A stretch of 64,000 nucleotides of DNA from Halomonas sp. GT (GCF_002082565.1 NZ_CP020562.1:3100001-3164000), one strand, 5' to 3'; positions 51,514 to 60,869 are shown, counted from the first letter of the stretch. The notes: generated by a model from the letters alone, not told the origin. A program made the numbers and translations.

Positions 51514-52233
51514 ATGTCTGAGAATAGTTCACCCCAAGACGCCTCACTGCTCATTGTTGAGGACGAGCCTAAAATTGCCCGCTTAATGGCGGACTACCTG
51601 GAAAACAATAATTTTTCTCCGTCGATCATTGCCAACGGCAACGACGTTATGCCCTGGCTAACCCAGCACGTCCCTGCATTAGTACTGCTGGATGTGATGC
51701 TTCCTGGTAAGGATGGACTAACGCTGTGTCGAGAAATCCGTCAACACTGGCCTAACTTGCCTATTATTATGGTGACCGCGAAAGTCGAGGAAGTTGATCG
51801 TTTACTGGGCTTGGAGCTAGGGGCAGACGACTATGTTTGCAAACCCTTTAGCCCCCGCGAAGTGGTTGCCCGCGTAAAAGCTGTATTACGCCGTAGCCAA
51901 GCCGCAGCGCAAGTCGATGACGCTTCCGGTGCCACCCCACAAGCACCGGTGACACTCGATGAAGAGGGCTGGCAGGCGCTTGCCAATGGGAACGACCTTG
52001 GCCTCACCGCCGTAGAATTCCAACTGCTGCGCGTCATGATGCAGTCCCCAGGACGTATCTTTAGTCGCGAGCAGTTAATGGATCACATGTACCGAGATAA
52101 CCGCATTGTCTCGGAGCGTACCGTGGATAGCCACATTAAGAAGCTACGCAAAAAAATCCATGAAGCACTCCCCGAACTAGAGATTATTCGCTCCGTTTAC
52201 GGGGTTGGTTACAAATATCAGCCAGAAGGATAA
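51514..52233 (+). CDS. OmpR-family response regulator of the RND operon
   Basis: A 239-residue regulator from the ATG at 51514. Receiver domain with the phospho-aspartate in LVLLDVMLPGKDGL near residue 61 and conserved K in YVCKPFSPREV. The winged-helix part (LTAVEFQLLRVMMQSPGRIFSREQLMDHMYRD... SERTVDSHIKKLRKKI) binds DNA. A TTG start at 51487 would overlap the kinase stop, but the ATG fits better. BaeR/AdeR-like; it should control its own operon. Confidence 0.9.
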   Translation: MSENSSPQDASLLIVEDEPKIARLMADYLENNNFSPSIIANGNDVMPWLTQHVPALVLLDVMLPGKDGLTLCREIRQHWPNLPIIMVTAKVEEVDRLLGLELGADDYVCKPFSPREVVARVKAVLRRSQAAAQVDDASGATPQAPVTLDEEGWQALANGNDLGLTAVEFQLLRVMMQSPGRIFSREQLMDHMYRDNRIVSERTVDSHIKKLRKKIHEALPELEIIRSVYGVGYKYQPEG

Positions 52234-52239
52234 ACCCGT

Positions 52240-53172
52240 CTATTTGCCCTCTACTGTCGGTGGCTGAACTTGACGATTCAAAAAGGCGATTCCCGCGTCA
52301 ATAGCGCTACCACGGAGTAGAAAGCTGGCAAAATGCCCATAGCCACGCTGTAAGTAGAGCTCGCTTTCAGTGCCCTGGGCCTGGAGTGCTTGATAGAAGT
52401 CGGTTGCGTGATCAATGGGCACTAGCTGATCCCAACTGCCATGAAACAGAAAAAACGGTGGTGCCTGAGGGGTGATTTGTCGCGCAGGTGAAGCCAGCGC
52501 ATAGGCCTCTGGTTTTTCGGCGCGGGTGCCACCAATAAAGTCGACCACCAATCGGCCATCATCAAACTTCAGCAGGTCACTGGGTAGACCGCCGACCAAC
52601 ACCGCTGCTAGCTTTGTATGCTCGCCACCATAAGGATCGCCAAGCGGGCCTTCATTGCCAGCCAAGGCAAGCAGGCTTATCAAATGTGCGCCAGAAGAAA
52701 AGCCAACACCCACGATGCGGTCAGTATCCACTTGCCAACGCTCAGCGTTACTGTGAATCCAGCTCATCGCCTGTTGCAAATCATGTAGCTGTTCAGGGAA
52801 TCGGTACTCGGGAGCAAAGCGGTGCTCAATATTCACTGTCACATAACCCTGCTCTGCTAACTGCTCAGCAATCGCCTCCATATCGTCAGGTCCACGGTTG
52901 CGCCAGCCACCGCCATGCACAATGAGTGCAGCTGGTCGGCGCTCTGCGTCTGATGTGTTCGGCAATAGTACCTGGGCGCTCAATGTTTGCGCCCAACCAT
53001 CAGGTGTATAACGTTGGGAGGGTAGTCGAGTAAAGGTCTGTGGAGTGTTCAGCATCCCTTGTTCAATGGCAGGTAGACCCTGACTGGCTTGATGCGTTGC
53101 ACCGCAGCCACTCATTAAGAGAGTCAACGCGCTTACGCCCAGGTATCGACGCATAATACGTAAATCCAGCAT
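52240..53172 (-). CDS. Lipoprotein alpha/beta hydrolase (esterase)
   Basis: About 310 residues from the ATG at 53172, with GAGGA 8 bases before. An N-terminal lipobox LMSGC makes it a probable lipoprotein. The hydrolase core has the oxyanion motif HGGGW, the nucleophile elbow GVGFSSGAH near residue 170, and a C-terminal D-x-x-H pair (WDQLVPIDH; GYGHFAS). The type is a small-molecule esterase or peptidase such as HSL/BD-FAE. It is convergent with the response regulator, 6 bases away. Confidence 0.85.
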   Translation of the reverse strand: MLDLRIMRRYLGVSALTLLMSGCGATHQASQGLPAIEQGMLNTPQTFTRLPSQRYTPDGWAQTLSAQVLLPNTSDAERRPAALIVHGGGWRNRGPDDMEAIAEQLAEQGYVTVNIEHRFAPEYRFPEQLHDLQQAMSWIHSNAERWQVDTDRIVGVGFSSGAHLISLLALAGNEGPLGDPYGGEHTKLAAVLVGGLPSDLLKFDDGRLVVDFIGGTRAEKPEAYALASPARQITPQAPPFFLFHGSWDQLVPIDHATDFYQALQAQGTESELYLQRGYGHFASFLLRGSAIDAGIAFLNRQVQPPTVEGK

Positions 53173-53203
53173 GTAAAATTCCTCAATACGCCCCCTCAAT
53201 ACA

Positions 53204-53255
53204 GTTTTTAATCACAGGTCTTAAATCCAGCTCTTAAGTCCAGTTCTTAAATACA
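53204..53255. repeat. Decaying 13-bp tandem repeat in the esterase leader
   Basis: Three adjacent 13-base copies, beginning at 53217, 53230 and 53243, share the core tCTTAAatcCA pattern (copies GGTCTTAAATCCA, GCTCTTAAGTCCA and GTTCTTAAATACA). A weaker fourth copy precedes them at 53204-53216. They lie 32-83 bases upstream of the esterase start and contain three TTAA sites. Confidence 0.65.
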
Positions 53256-53277
53256 GCGAGCCCCCGCCCAAGCGATT

Positions 53278-53305
53278 GTGACCTTATAAGCTAAGATAAG
53301 GTCAC
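53278..53305. repeat. Perfect 10-bp inverted repeat between divergent genes
   Basis: GTGACCTTAT (53278-53287) and ATAAGGTCAC (53296-53305) with 8 bases between. It lies between the esterase (leftward) and the Spy-like gene (rightward), where regulators would act on both promoters. It looks like a homodimer operator; the regulator is unknown. Confidence 0.55.
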
Positions 53306-53310
53306 GGTTG

Positions 53311-53327
53311 TTGCACACTTTGTGCAA
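53311..53327. repeat. Perfect 7-3-7 palindrome TTGCACA-CTT-TGTGCAA
   Basis: Two 7-base arms separated by CTT, six bases from the preceding larger inverted repeat and 72 bases upstream of the Spy-like start. A compact palindrome of this sort suggests a bound regulator near a promoter. Confidence 0.5.
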
Positions 53328-53398
53328 ACGTTTTACACCAAGCCATTAGATACTGACATCGATAAATTGCCACTTTTTAAAATGTGTTGAGGTTTGCT

Positions 53399-53827
53399 AT
53401 GAACATGACATTACGCCAATTATTTGCGCCTGCACTACTTGCCGTTGCCCTGATGCCTTTAGCCTTCAGCGCCAATGCTGGTCATCACAACAGTGCGGGT
53501 ATTGACCGCGAAGCGATGCAGGAACGCATGGAAGAGCACCGCCAAGATGTTTATCAGCGCGCCGGTTTAAGTGAAGAGCAACAAACTGCCTTAAACGAAG
53601 CACACGCTGAACATCGTGATGCCATGCTGTCGCTGCGTGAAGAGCACCAGGCCAAGGTGGCCGAGATCCTAACCGAAGAAGAGCAACAAGCGCTGCGCGA
53701 TGCCATGCACGAGATGCATGCCGAAAAGCATGACGAGCGTCGCCAGGGTGAAGGCGCTCATGGCAAGCGCGATCATGAGCGTCGTGGACACCACAGCGAA
53801 CCTGTAGAGGAAAGTGCGGCAGAGTAA
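53399..53827 (+). CDS. Spy/CpxP-like periplasmic stress protein
   Basis: A 142-residue protein starting at the ATG 53399. Signal peptide (LLAVALMPLAFSANAG), then a helical domain with LSEEQQTALNEAHAEHRDAM and LTEEEQQALRDAMHEMHAEKH, which are the LTxxQ-type repeats of Spy/CpxP proteins, and a histidine- and basic-rich tail. Likely a periplasmic chaperone or metal-binding protein in envelope stress. It ends with a terminator at 53859. A longer GTG-started form exists but lacks a good site. Confidence 0.8.
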   Translation: MNMTLRQLFAPALLAVALMPLAFSANAGHHNSAGIDREAMQERMEEHRQDVYQRAGLSEEQQTALNEAHAEHRDAMLSLREEHQAKVAEILTEEEQQALRDAMHEMHAEKHDERRQGEGAHGKRDHERRGHHSEPVEESAAE

Positions 53828-53858
53828 GCGTTTATTAAACGTCAAACCCTGCTCCAAC

Positions 53859-53875
53859 GCCCGGCTTAGCCGGGC
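53859..53875 (+). terminator. Terminator of the Spy-like gene
   Basis: GCCCGGC-TTA-GCCGGGC, a 7-bp GC stem with a three-base loop, followed by ATTTTTG, 31 bases past the stop. Confidence 0.85.
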
Positions 53876-53963
53876 ATTTTTGTTTCTATACTCCTGAAAA
53901 GCGCTCCATTCGCGAGTCTGAAAGCGCCCCGACGACTTGAAGTGAGCATTTAAACCGCGTATT

Positions 53964-53989
53964 TTATTTGAACGTTCATTCAAAAATAA
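53964..53989. promoter_or_regulatory. BetI-like operator upstream of betT
   Basis: An imperfect 26-base palindrome centred on GAACGTTC, flanked by TTATTT on the left and CAAAAATAA on the right. E. coli-type BetI sites contain the same TTGAACGTTCAA core. It lies 43 bases before the choline transporter start. Regulation by choline through BetI is inferred; betI is not in the window. Confidence 0.5.
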
Positions 53990-54031
53990 CGCTGTTTTTA
54001 ATTCTTGTCTTAACAACAGGAGTCCGCCTCC

Positions 54032-56080
54032 ATGGCGAAAGACAACCCCAACCTCCCCTCACGCGACCGCCTCAATCCCGTGGTTTTCCACGGGAGTGTG
54101 GCGGGCATTCTTCTTTTCTTGGTTCTTACCATGCTGTTTACCGAACAGGCCGGCGCTTTCTTCGATGCTGGGCTTGCCTGGGTAAGTAAAACATTCGGCT
54201 GGTACTACATGCTGGCGATTGTGGCTTATCTGGTATTTGTGGTGATTATTGGTATGTCGCGCTTTGGCAGCATTCGCCTTGGCCCAGATCACTCGCGGCC
54301 TGAGTTTTCGCTGCTATCGTGGTCAGCCATGCTGTTTGCTGCAGGTATCGGTATTGATCTGCTGTTTTTCAGCGTTGCTGAACCGGTCGCCCACTATCTG
54401 GCACCACCTGATTTAGCGCCTGAAAGCCAAGAAGCCATGCGTCAGGCCGTCGTTCAAACCTATCTGCACTGGGGGCTTTCCGGCTGGGGGCTGTACGTGT
54501 TGATGGGTATGGCGCTGGCCTACTTTAGTTACCGCCATCGCTTGCCACTGGCGATCCGTAGCGCTCTTTATCCAATTTTAGGCAAGCGTATCCACGGACC
54601 AATCGGTAACGCCGTAGACATTACCGCTGTTGTCTCCACTGTATTCGGTATCGCCACTAGCCTGGGCATTGGGGTGATGCAGCTCAATTATGGCCTCACC
54701 TACATGTTCGGTGTGCCTGAAACCCTCACCGTGCAGGTGATTTTGATCGTCCTGGTCGTGGTGTTGGCCACCATTTCTGTGGTGACTGGCGTTGAGAAAG
54801 GCATTCGCCGTCTTTCTGAGTTCAATATGCTGCTCGCGCTAGCACTGATGCTATTTGTGCTCTTTTCAGGCGATACCCTGGTCCTGCTAGATAAAATGGT
54901 CAATAACGCCGGTGACTACCTTTCAGGGTTTGTAGGTGCCAGCTTTGATACCTACGCGTTTGCCGATGAAGGCGCCCAAGAGTGGAAAATGTGGTGGACA
55001 ATCTTTTTTTGGGGCTGGTGGATTGCCTGGACACCGTTTGTCGGCCTTTTCTTGGCACGTATTTCACGCGGCCGTACCATCCGCGAATTTGTCGCTGGAG
55101 CGTTATTTATTCCGCTGGCCTTTATGATGGTATGGATGTCAGTATTCGGTAACAGCGGCATTGAGCTGGTGGCCAACCAAGGTGTGGCCGAGCTAGGTGA
55201 GCAGGCACTCAACACTCCGCAAACCACGCTTTATACACTGCTTGAGTATTACCCCTACGCAGGCCTTACTGCAGCCGTAGTAACGGTACTAGGGATTGTA
55301 TTCTTTATTACCTCTGCGGACTCCGGTGCGCTGGTACTGGCCAACTTCACTTCTATTTTGAGTGACGTTAACCACGATGCTCCGATCCGTCTGCGTATTT
55401 TCTGGTCGGCGGTGATTGGCTTGATCACCATCGCCCTGTTAATGGCTGGCGGCTTAAACGCTCTGCAAAGTGCCGTGGTAATTACCGCCCTGCCTTTCTC
55501 ATTGGTGATTTTCGCAGTCATGGTGGGGATGTATAAAGCTCTGAAGCTTGAAGGCAGCAAGGCGGACGCACGCCGCATGATTGCCGGTGGCGCGCCCGGC
55601 GGTGACTGGCGCGAGCGTTTGGATCGTGCGCTGGATACCTCTAACCGTGCGGGTGCCGCGGCAACCATTCAGCACTCTATTCGCCCAGCGATGACGCAAT
55701 TTGCCCAAGAACTTGAAAGCCGTGGTCAAACCGCCAACGTTACCGAAGAGCATCTTGATGGCGAATCGCTTCCCAATCTGACGCTGCAGGTTGACCTGGG
55801 CGATGCCACTAGCTTTGTCTATCAAGTATGTCCGCACCGTATGCGTACACCCAGCTTTATACCTGCGGATGATGACTTCTATGTCCGCTTGGACGTGTAC
55901 TTAGCTGAAGGCGGTCAAGATAAAGACCTGAACGGCTATACCCGTGGTCAAGTGATTGGTGATCTCGTGGCTGAGTACGAACGCCATCTACACTTCCTTA
56001 CTCTGGCAGGCCAACAGATGGGCCATGTGCAAGCAATGCCAGGCACCATCGGCGAACCGCCGGAAGATTCCCAAATGTAA
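54032..56080 (+). CDS. betT: BetT choline transporter (BCCT family)
   Basis: A 682-residue inner-membrane carrier with 12 helices. AAGIGIDLLFFSVAEPVAHY is close to the E. coli BetT form (GIDLMFFSVAEP) rather than the GMGIGL of betaine-specific carriers. The BCCT signature WWTIFFWGWWIAWTPFVGLFLARISRGRT is near residue 325, and a long cytoplasmic C-terminus of about 150 residues follows, as in proton-driven choline carriers. It supplies choline for glycine betaine synthesis under osmotic stress. A strong terminator follows. Confidence 0.9.
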   Translation: MAKDNPNLPSRDRLNPVVFHGSVAGILLFLVLTMLFTEQAGAFFDAGLAWVSKTFGWYYMLAIVAYLVFVVIIGMSRFGSIRLGPDHSRPEFSLLSWSAMLFAAGIGIDLLFFSVAEPVAHYLAPPDLAPESQEAMRQAVVQTYLHWGLSGWGLYVLMGMALAYFSYRHRLPLAIRSALYPILGKRIHGPIGNAVDITAVVSTVFGIATSLGIGVMQLNYGLTYMFGVPETLTVQVILIVLVVVLATISVVTGVEKGIRRLSEFNMLLALALMLFVLFSGDTLVLLDKMVNNAGDYLSGFVGASFDTYAFADEGAQEWKMWWTIFFWGWWIAWTPFVGLFLARISRGRTIREFVAGALFIPLAFMMVWMSVFGNSGIELVANQGVAELGEQALNTPQTTLYTLLEYYPYAGLTAAVVTVLGIVFFITSADSGALVLANFTSILSDVNHDAPIRLRIFWSAVIGLITIALLMAGGLNALQSAVVITALPFSLVIFAVMVGMYKALKLEGSKADARRMIAGGAPGGDWRERLDRALDTSNRAGAAATIQHSIRPAMTQFAQELESRGQTANVTEEHLDGESLPNLTLQVDLGDATSFVYQVCPHRMRTPSFIPADDDFYVRLDVYLAEGGQDKDLNGYTRGQVIGDLVAEYERHLHFLTLAGQQMGHVQAMPGTIGEPPEDSQM

Positions 56081-56105
56081 TGGCAGCAAACTTTAAGTAA
56101 AAGAG

Positions 56106-56131
56106 AAATCCCAGCCTACCTGCTGGGATTT
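56106..56131 (+). terminator. Terminator of betT
   Basis: AAATCCCAGC (56106-56115) pairs with GCTGGGATTT (56122-56131) in a 10-bp stem, followed by more T. It lies 26 bases past the betT stop. Confidence 0.9.
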
Positions 56132-56160
56132 TTTATGCCCGAAAAACGCCATTGTGACGC

Positions 56161-56189
56161 TTCTCACAACTAACGCCATATTGTGAGAA
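56161..56189. repeat. 9-bp inverted repeat upstream of the DauA-like gene
   Basis: TTCTCACAA (56161-56169) and TTGTGAGAA (56181-56189) with 11 bases between. It is about 90 bases before the transporter start, suitable for an operator. The regulator is unknown. Confidence 0.45.
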
Positions 56190-56217
56190 TCACTGGGCAG
56201 GCGTAACGTAAAACTTT

Positions 56218-56265
56218 GTTTTCCCACTTGCTTGTTTTCCCACTTGCTTGTTTTTCCACTTTCTT
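56218..56265. repeat. Three 16-bp tandem repeats in the DauA-like leader
   Basis: Two identical 16-base units, GTTTTCCCACTTGCTT (56218-56233 and 56234-56249), and a third copy with two changes (56250-56265) run directly up to the ribosome site TTAGGAG of the SulP gene. The number of copies could change by slippage and alter the leader or promoter spacing. Confidence 0.7.
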
Positions 56266-56279
56266 AGGAGACTTGCCTG

Positions 56280-58031
56280 ATGGCCCGTGCTCATCGACCT
56301 TCGGGGTACACCTTTCCAGTGCCAGGTAGTGCTCTACTTAGCGCTTGGCGCGAGGGGTACACGCTTGCCAAATTGAAGCGTGATGTCATGGCGGGGCTAA
56401 CGATTGGTGTGGTCGCCGTCCCACTTTCGATGGCATTGGCGATTGCCACTGGCGTGCCGCCCCAACACGGCCTTTACACTGCGATTGTCGCGGGCGCAGT
56501 GATCGCTTTGACGGGTGGCTCGCGTTTTAACATTTCCGGCCCCACCGCCGCCTTTGTGGTGATTCTATTTCCTATTGTCGCCAACCACGGTCTGGGCGGA
56601 CTGCTGATCGCCACACTGATGGCGGGCGCTATCTTAGTCGCACTTGGGCTTTCTCGGTTAGGCAGTCTGATTCAGTACGTGCCTTACCCGGTTATCCTCG
56701 GTTTTACGGCGGGCATCGGGGTAGTCATTGCGCTCCTACAACTACCTGACTTTCTTGGCTTGACCGGAGTAGAGCTAGGGGATAGCTCCCTGCATAACCT
56801 GGCACTGATTGGCCAAGCGCTACCGACTCTTTCCCTCGCAGAAATCAGCGTGGGGGTTGTTACCTTGGCAACGCTGTTAATCTGGCCCAGATTGAATACC
56901 CCGATACCTGCGCCACTAGTTGGCTTGGCGATAGGTACCCTAGCTGCCGCACTACTAGTAATGAGTGGTGTTGAAGTTGATACGATCGCCTCACGGTTTA
57001 GCTGGGAGTTCCAAGGTGAAAGCGGTAGCGGCATTCCCCCTTTTGCACCTAGCGTTGCTGCTCCCTGGCACTTTCCTGGTGCTGACGGCATACCACTTGA
57101 GATTAACTTCGCGCTAATCCAAGCGCTACTTGGCCCAGCGCTGGCCATTGCTTTACTAGCAGCAATTGAATCACTGCTCTGTGCCGTCGTGGCAGATGGC
57201 CTAACCCGTACTCGACATGACCCTAATGCGGAACTGATTGGTCAGGGGCTGGGCAACTTAATCGTGCCCTTCTTTGGCGGTATTACCGCCACAGCAGCAC
57301 TTGCCCGCACGGCAACCAACATCAAAAGCGGCGCCTTCTCACCTATCGCCGCAGTAGTGCATTCGCTGGTGGTGCTACTCGCAGTGGTGGCGCTGGCAGG
57401 CGTACTGGGACATGTGCCTATGGCGGCGCTGGCGGCGTTACTATTTATAATCGCCTGGAATATGAGCGAAGCACGACATTTTGTGCATACGCTGAAAAGT
57501 GCCCCCGCTAGCGATGTGTGGGTGCTGGTAATTTGCTTTGGGCTAACGGTACTTTTTGACATGGTGATTGCGGTGGCTGTTGGTATTGGCTTGGCCGCTG
57601 CGTTGTTTATTCGCCGCATGGCACAGTTGACCCATACTCAACGCTTAGACACACCCGATAAAGACGCGCACTTCCCGCCGGAAGTCGCCCTTTACAAAAT
57701 TCACGGCCCACTATTTTTCGGCGCCGCAGAAAAGGCGATTGCCACGCTACGAGTAATTGATAACAGTGTGAGAATTATCGTCCTGGATATGCGCGAAGTT
57801 CCCAGTCTGGATACCACGGCCATGGTGGCGTTAGATACGTTGCGTCGTGAGTTGAGCGAACAAGGGGTGGGAGTCATGTTTGTTGGGCTGCAGCCGCGCC
57901 TGGCACTCAAAATTAAACGCGCGGGCATTAAGCGTGAAGTGGGTAAATTAGCGGTCGTGAGCAATCTTGCCCACGCCGAGCGTATGGCACAACGCTGGTT
58001 GAAAAAGAAAGATTCAGTGGGTATTGAATAG
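56280..58031 (+). CDS. DauA-like SulP transporter with STAS domain
   Basis: A 583-residue carrier that follows E. coli DauA (YchM) closely: MAGLTIGVVAVPLSMALAIATGVPP, GLYTAIVAGAVIALTGGSRFNISGPTAAFVV, IESLLCAVVADGLTRTRHDPNAELIGQGLGN and the C-terminal STAS domain from about residue 450. DauA carries succinate and other C4-dicarboxylates; the substrate here is not certain. The start has TTAGGAG 8 bases ahead. It is unlike the other SulP gene at 5733 in length and subgroup. Confidence 0.9.
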   Translation: MARAHRPSGYTFPVPGSALLSAWREGYTLAKLKRDVMAGLTIGVVAVPLSMALAIATGVPPQHGLYTAIVAGAVIALTGGSRFNISGPTAAFVVILFPIVANHGLGGLLIATLMAGAILVALGLSRLGSLIQYVPYPVILGFTAGIGVVIALLQLPDFLGLTGVELGDSSLHNLALIGQALPTLSLAEISVGVVTLATLLIWPRLNTPIPAPLVGLAIGTLAAALLVMSGVEVDTIASRFSWEFQGESGSGIPPFAPSVAAPWHFPGADGIPLEINFALIQALLGPALAIALLAAIESLLCAVVADGLTRTRHDPNAELIGQGLGNLIVPFFGGITATAALARTATNIKSGAFSPIAAVVHSLVVLLAVVALAGVLGHVPMAALAALLFIIAWNMSEARHFVHTLKSAPASDVWVLVICFGLTVLFDMVIAVAVGIGLAAALFIRRMAQLTHTQRLDTPDKDAHFPPEVALYKIHGPLFFGAAEKAIATLRVIDNSVRIIVLDMREVPSLDTTAMVALDTLRRELSEQGVGVMFVGLQPRLALKIKRAGIKREVGKLAVVSNLAHAERMAQRWLKKKDSVGIE

Positions 58032-58047
58032 ACGGCAGGGAATAAAA

Positions 58048-58068
58048 GGGGGAGCTATTTTCTCCCCC
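58048..58068. terminator. Short hairpin between sulP and adh
   Basis: GGGGGAG (58048-58054) and CTCCCCC (58062-58068) with a seven-base loop, between the stop of the DauA-like gene and the stop of the convergent alcohol dehydrogenase. Confidence 0.6.
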
Positions 58069-58079
58069 CTCTTGATCAC

Positions 58080-59108
58080 TCAACTCGCCATATCCAACAC
58101 AATACGGCCTTCTATCTTGCCGTCGATCATACGTTGGAAGACGTCGTTGATATTGTCCAACGTGTCGGTCGCCACGGTCGCTTTAACTTTGCCTTCAGCG
58201 GCGAAATCCAGTGCCTCTTGAAGATCACTGCGTGTCCCCACGATAGAGCCACGAATGGTAATACCGTTAAGCACCGTGCTGAAAATCGGCAGCGGGAAGT
58301 CACCCGGCGGCAAGCCATTTAGCACCAATGTACCACCACGACGCAGCATGTTTTGCGCTTGATCAAACGCCTTCGGCGATACCGCTGTGACCAACGCCCC
58401 ATGGGCACCCCCAATGGTTTTCTTCAGATACGCTGCCGGGTCGGTTTTCATCGCGTTAACCGTCACAGTGGCACCTAGCCGTTCGGCTAGGGCTAATTTA
58501 CCGTCGTCAATATCAACAGCCGCGACGTTCAGCCCCATCGCTTTCGCGTACTGCACCGCCATGTGCCCCAGGCCGCCGACGCCTGAAATAACCACCCACT
58601 GGCCGGGGCGAGTGTCGGTCATTTTCAAGCCTTTATAAACCGTTACTCCGGCACACAAAACCGGAGCTATTTCGATGAAATCAACGGCGTCCGGCAGACG
58701 TCCCACATAGCCTGCATCCGCCAAGGTATAGTCGGCAAACCCACCGTTGACCGAATAACCGGTATTTTGCTGAGATTCACACAGGGTTTCCCAGCCGCCT
58801 AAACAATGTTCACAATAACCACAGGCTGAGTACAGCCATGGCACGCCGATACGATCACCCTCTTTCACATGGGAGACGCCGTCACCCACAGCCACGATAT
58901 GGCCTACCCCCTCATGGCCTGGAATAAAGGGGGGTGACGGTTTAACCGGCCAATCGCCGTGTGCTGCATGTAAATCAGTGTGGCAAACGCCAGAGGCCGC
59001 CACCTTCATCAGCACCTCACCCCGCTTGGGACGAGGCACGCTTACTTCTTCTATCGTTAGTGGCTGGCCGAACTCACGTACGACTGCCGCCCGCATTGTG
59101 TTATCCAT
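58080..59108 (-). CDS. adhP: Zinc-dependent alcohol dehydrogenase (AdhP type)
   Basis: A 342-residue medium-chain dehydrogenase. Catalytic zinc ligands in SGVCHTDLH and PGHEGVGH, structural zinc cysteines in [16 protein letters not shown], and NAD-binding [14 protein letters not shown] are all intact. It oxidises ethanol and other primary alcohols to aldehydes with NAD. It is followed upstream by an aldehyde dehydrogenase gene on the same strand and a two-component/FIST set, an alcohol-use neighbourhood. Confidence 0.93.
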   Translation of the reverse strand: MDNTMRAAVVREFGQPLTIEEVSVPRPKRGEVLMKVAASGVCHTDLHAAHGDWPVKPSPPFIPGHEGVGHIVAVGDGVSHVKEGDRIGVPWLYSACGYCEHCLGGWETLCESQQNTGYSVNGGFADYTLADAGYVGRLPDAVDFIEIAPVLCAGVTVYKGLKMTDTRPGQWVVISGVGGLGHMAVQYAKAMGLNVAAVDIDDGKLALAERLGATVTVNAMKTDPAAYLKKTIGGAHGALVTAVSPKAFDQAQNMLRRGGTLVLNGLPPGDFPLPIFSTVLNGITIRGSIVGTRSDLQEALDFAAEGKVKATVATDTLDNINDVFQRMIDGKIEGRIVLDMAS

Positions 59109-59188
59109 GATGCGACTCCTGATGGTTTTCGATGTGGCAACTTGTGATTGCTCTTATCGTTACAGTAAGCGTCAGGGGAGTAGCAAAA

Positions 59189-59208
59189 CGCCCGGCAGCG
59201 GCCGGGCG
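59189..59208 (-). terminator. Terminator of the aldehyde dehydrogenase gene
   Basis: CGCCCGGC-AGCG-GCCGGGCG, an 8-bp GC stem, followed on the minus strand by TTTTGC. It is 22 bases past the stop, so adhP has its own promoter in the 80 bases to its start. Confidence 0.8.
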
Positions 59209-59229
59209 ATATCACTGCAGAATAGCGTA

Positions 59230-60750
59230 TTAGAAGAAACCTAGCGGGTTAATATCGTAACTCACTAGCAAGTTCTTAGTTTGCTGATAGTGCTCAAGCG
59301 CCACTTTATGGGTTTCGCGTCCTACACCTGATTTCTTATAACCGCCAAACGCAGCATGGGCGGGGTACTGGTGATAGCAGTTAGTCCATACGCGACCTGC
59401 TTGAATGCCACGACCCATACGGAAGGCGACGTTGATGTCACGGCTCCATACGCCTGCACCCAGGCCGAACTCTGTATCGTTGGCAATGGCGAGCGCTTCT
59501 TCTTCATCTTTGAAGGTGGTAACAGCAACCACAGGACCAAAAATCTCCTCCTGGAAGACACGCATCTTATTATTGCCTTTAAGCAGCGTCGGCTGGATGT
59601 AGTAACCGCCATTGATGCTGTCATCCAGACTCTCTTTATCACCGCCAGCAAGGAACTCAGCGCCTTCGTCACGCGCGATATCCATGTACGACATGATTTT
59701 ATCGAACTGCTCTTGTGACGCCTGAGCACCTACTTGAACGTCGGTATCCAGCGGGTTACCGCGCTTGATTGTTTTAGTCCGCTCAACCACCTTGGCCATG
59801 AACTCGTCGTACATGCTCTCTTGAATCAACGCACGAGAAGGACAGGTACATACTTCGCCTTGGTTGAAGAATGCTAGCACTAAGCCTTCGACGGTTTTAT
59901 CAATAAACGTCGGCTCTGCGTTCATGATGTCAGCGAAATAGATATTGGGCGATTTACCACCCAGCTCCACTGTCGAGGGGATAATATTTTCTGCGGCACA
60001 TTTAAGAATGTGCGAACCAACCGGTGTCGAACCAGTAAAGGCAATTTTGGCAATACGCTTGCTAGTGGCGAGTGCTTGGCCTGCTTCTGCGCCAAACCCA
60101 TTAACGACGTTCAAAACGCCCGGTGGCAGTAAGTCGCCAATAACCTCCATAACTTTCAATATCGAGGCTGGTGTTTGCTCAGCTGGCTTCAGTATGACGC
60201 AGTTACCCGCGGCAAGGGCTGGGCCAAGTTTCCAAGCAGCCATTAGAATTGGGAAGTTCCAGGGAATAATTTGACCAACAACGCCCAGCGGCTCATGGAA
60301 GTGGTAAGCCACGGTGTTGGCATCGATATCCGCAGCCGTACCTTCCTGTGAACGCAGGCAGCCAGCAAAGTAACGGAAGTGGTCAACAGCAAGCGGAATA
60401 TCAGCATTCAGGGTTTCACGAACCGCTTTTCCGTTATCCCACGTTTCTGCGACAGCAAGCATTTCAAGGTTTTGCTCGAGGCGGTCGGCAATCTTAAGTA
60501 GGATGTTACTGCGCTCTTGAACGGAGGTTTTACCCCAGGCAGGCGCTGCTTTGTGAGCTGCATCCAGCGCTTTCTCAATGTCTTCAGCGCTGGAGCGGGG
60601 AATTTCGCAGAATACTTGGCCGTTAACAGGACTGATATTGTCAAAGTACTGGCCGTTGACCGGGGGAACAAACTCACCGCCGATATAGTTGCCAAAGCGT
60701 TTTTCAAAGGAAACAACGGAACCAGCATCACCCGGGTTGGCGTAGATCAT
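59230..60750 (-). CDS. NAD-dependent acetaldehyde dehydrogenase (ExaC/AldB type)
   Basis: A 506-residue aldehyde dehydrogenase. [14 protein letters not shown] carries the base, and [12 protein letters not shown] holds the catalytic cysteine. The CTCPSR sequence and 506-residue length match ExaC/AldB-type acetaldehyde dehydrogenases. With adhP it would take ethanol to acetate. It is divergent from a LuxR-type response regulator, with 119 bases between; in Pseudomonas the equivalent genes lie in the ethanol oxidation cluster and are controlled by a similar regulator. Confidence 0.9.
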   Translation of the reverse strand: MIYANPGDAGSVVSFEKRFGNYIGGEFVPPVNGQYFDNISPVNGQVFCEIPRSSAEDIEKALDAAHKAAPAWGKTSVQERSNILLKIADRLEQNLEMLAVAETWDNGKAVRETLNADIPLAVDHFRYFAGCLRSQEGTAADIDANTVAYHFHEPLGVVGQIIPWNFPILMAAWKLGPALAAGNCVILKPAEQTPASILKVMEVIGDLLPPGVLNVVNGFGAEAGQALATSKRIAKIAFTGSTPVGSHILKCAAENIIPSTVELGGKSPNIYFADIMNAEPTFIDKTVEGLVLAFFNQGEVCTCPSRALIQESMYDEFMAKVVERTKTIKRGNPLDTDVQVGAQASQEQFDKIMSYMDIARDEGAEFLAGGDKESLDDSINGGYYIQPTLLKGNNKMRVFQEEIFGPVVAVTTFKDEEEALAIANDTEFGLGAGVWSRDINVAFRMGRGIQAGRVWTNCYHQYPAHAAFGGYKKSGVGRETHKVALEHYQQTKNLLVSYDINPLGFF

Positions 60751-60869
60751 GGTAAAGCTCCTGAGTATTATGATTATTAAATAAGGTGCCTACCCAGTGT
60801 TGGCTACACGCGCCATTTACGATATAGCCCGATGGCAGGACGCACCCTCATCCCTTGGTAGGAGACGCA

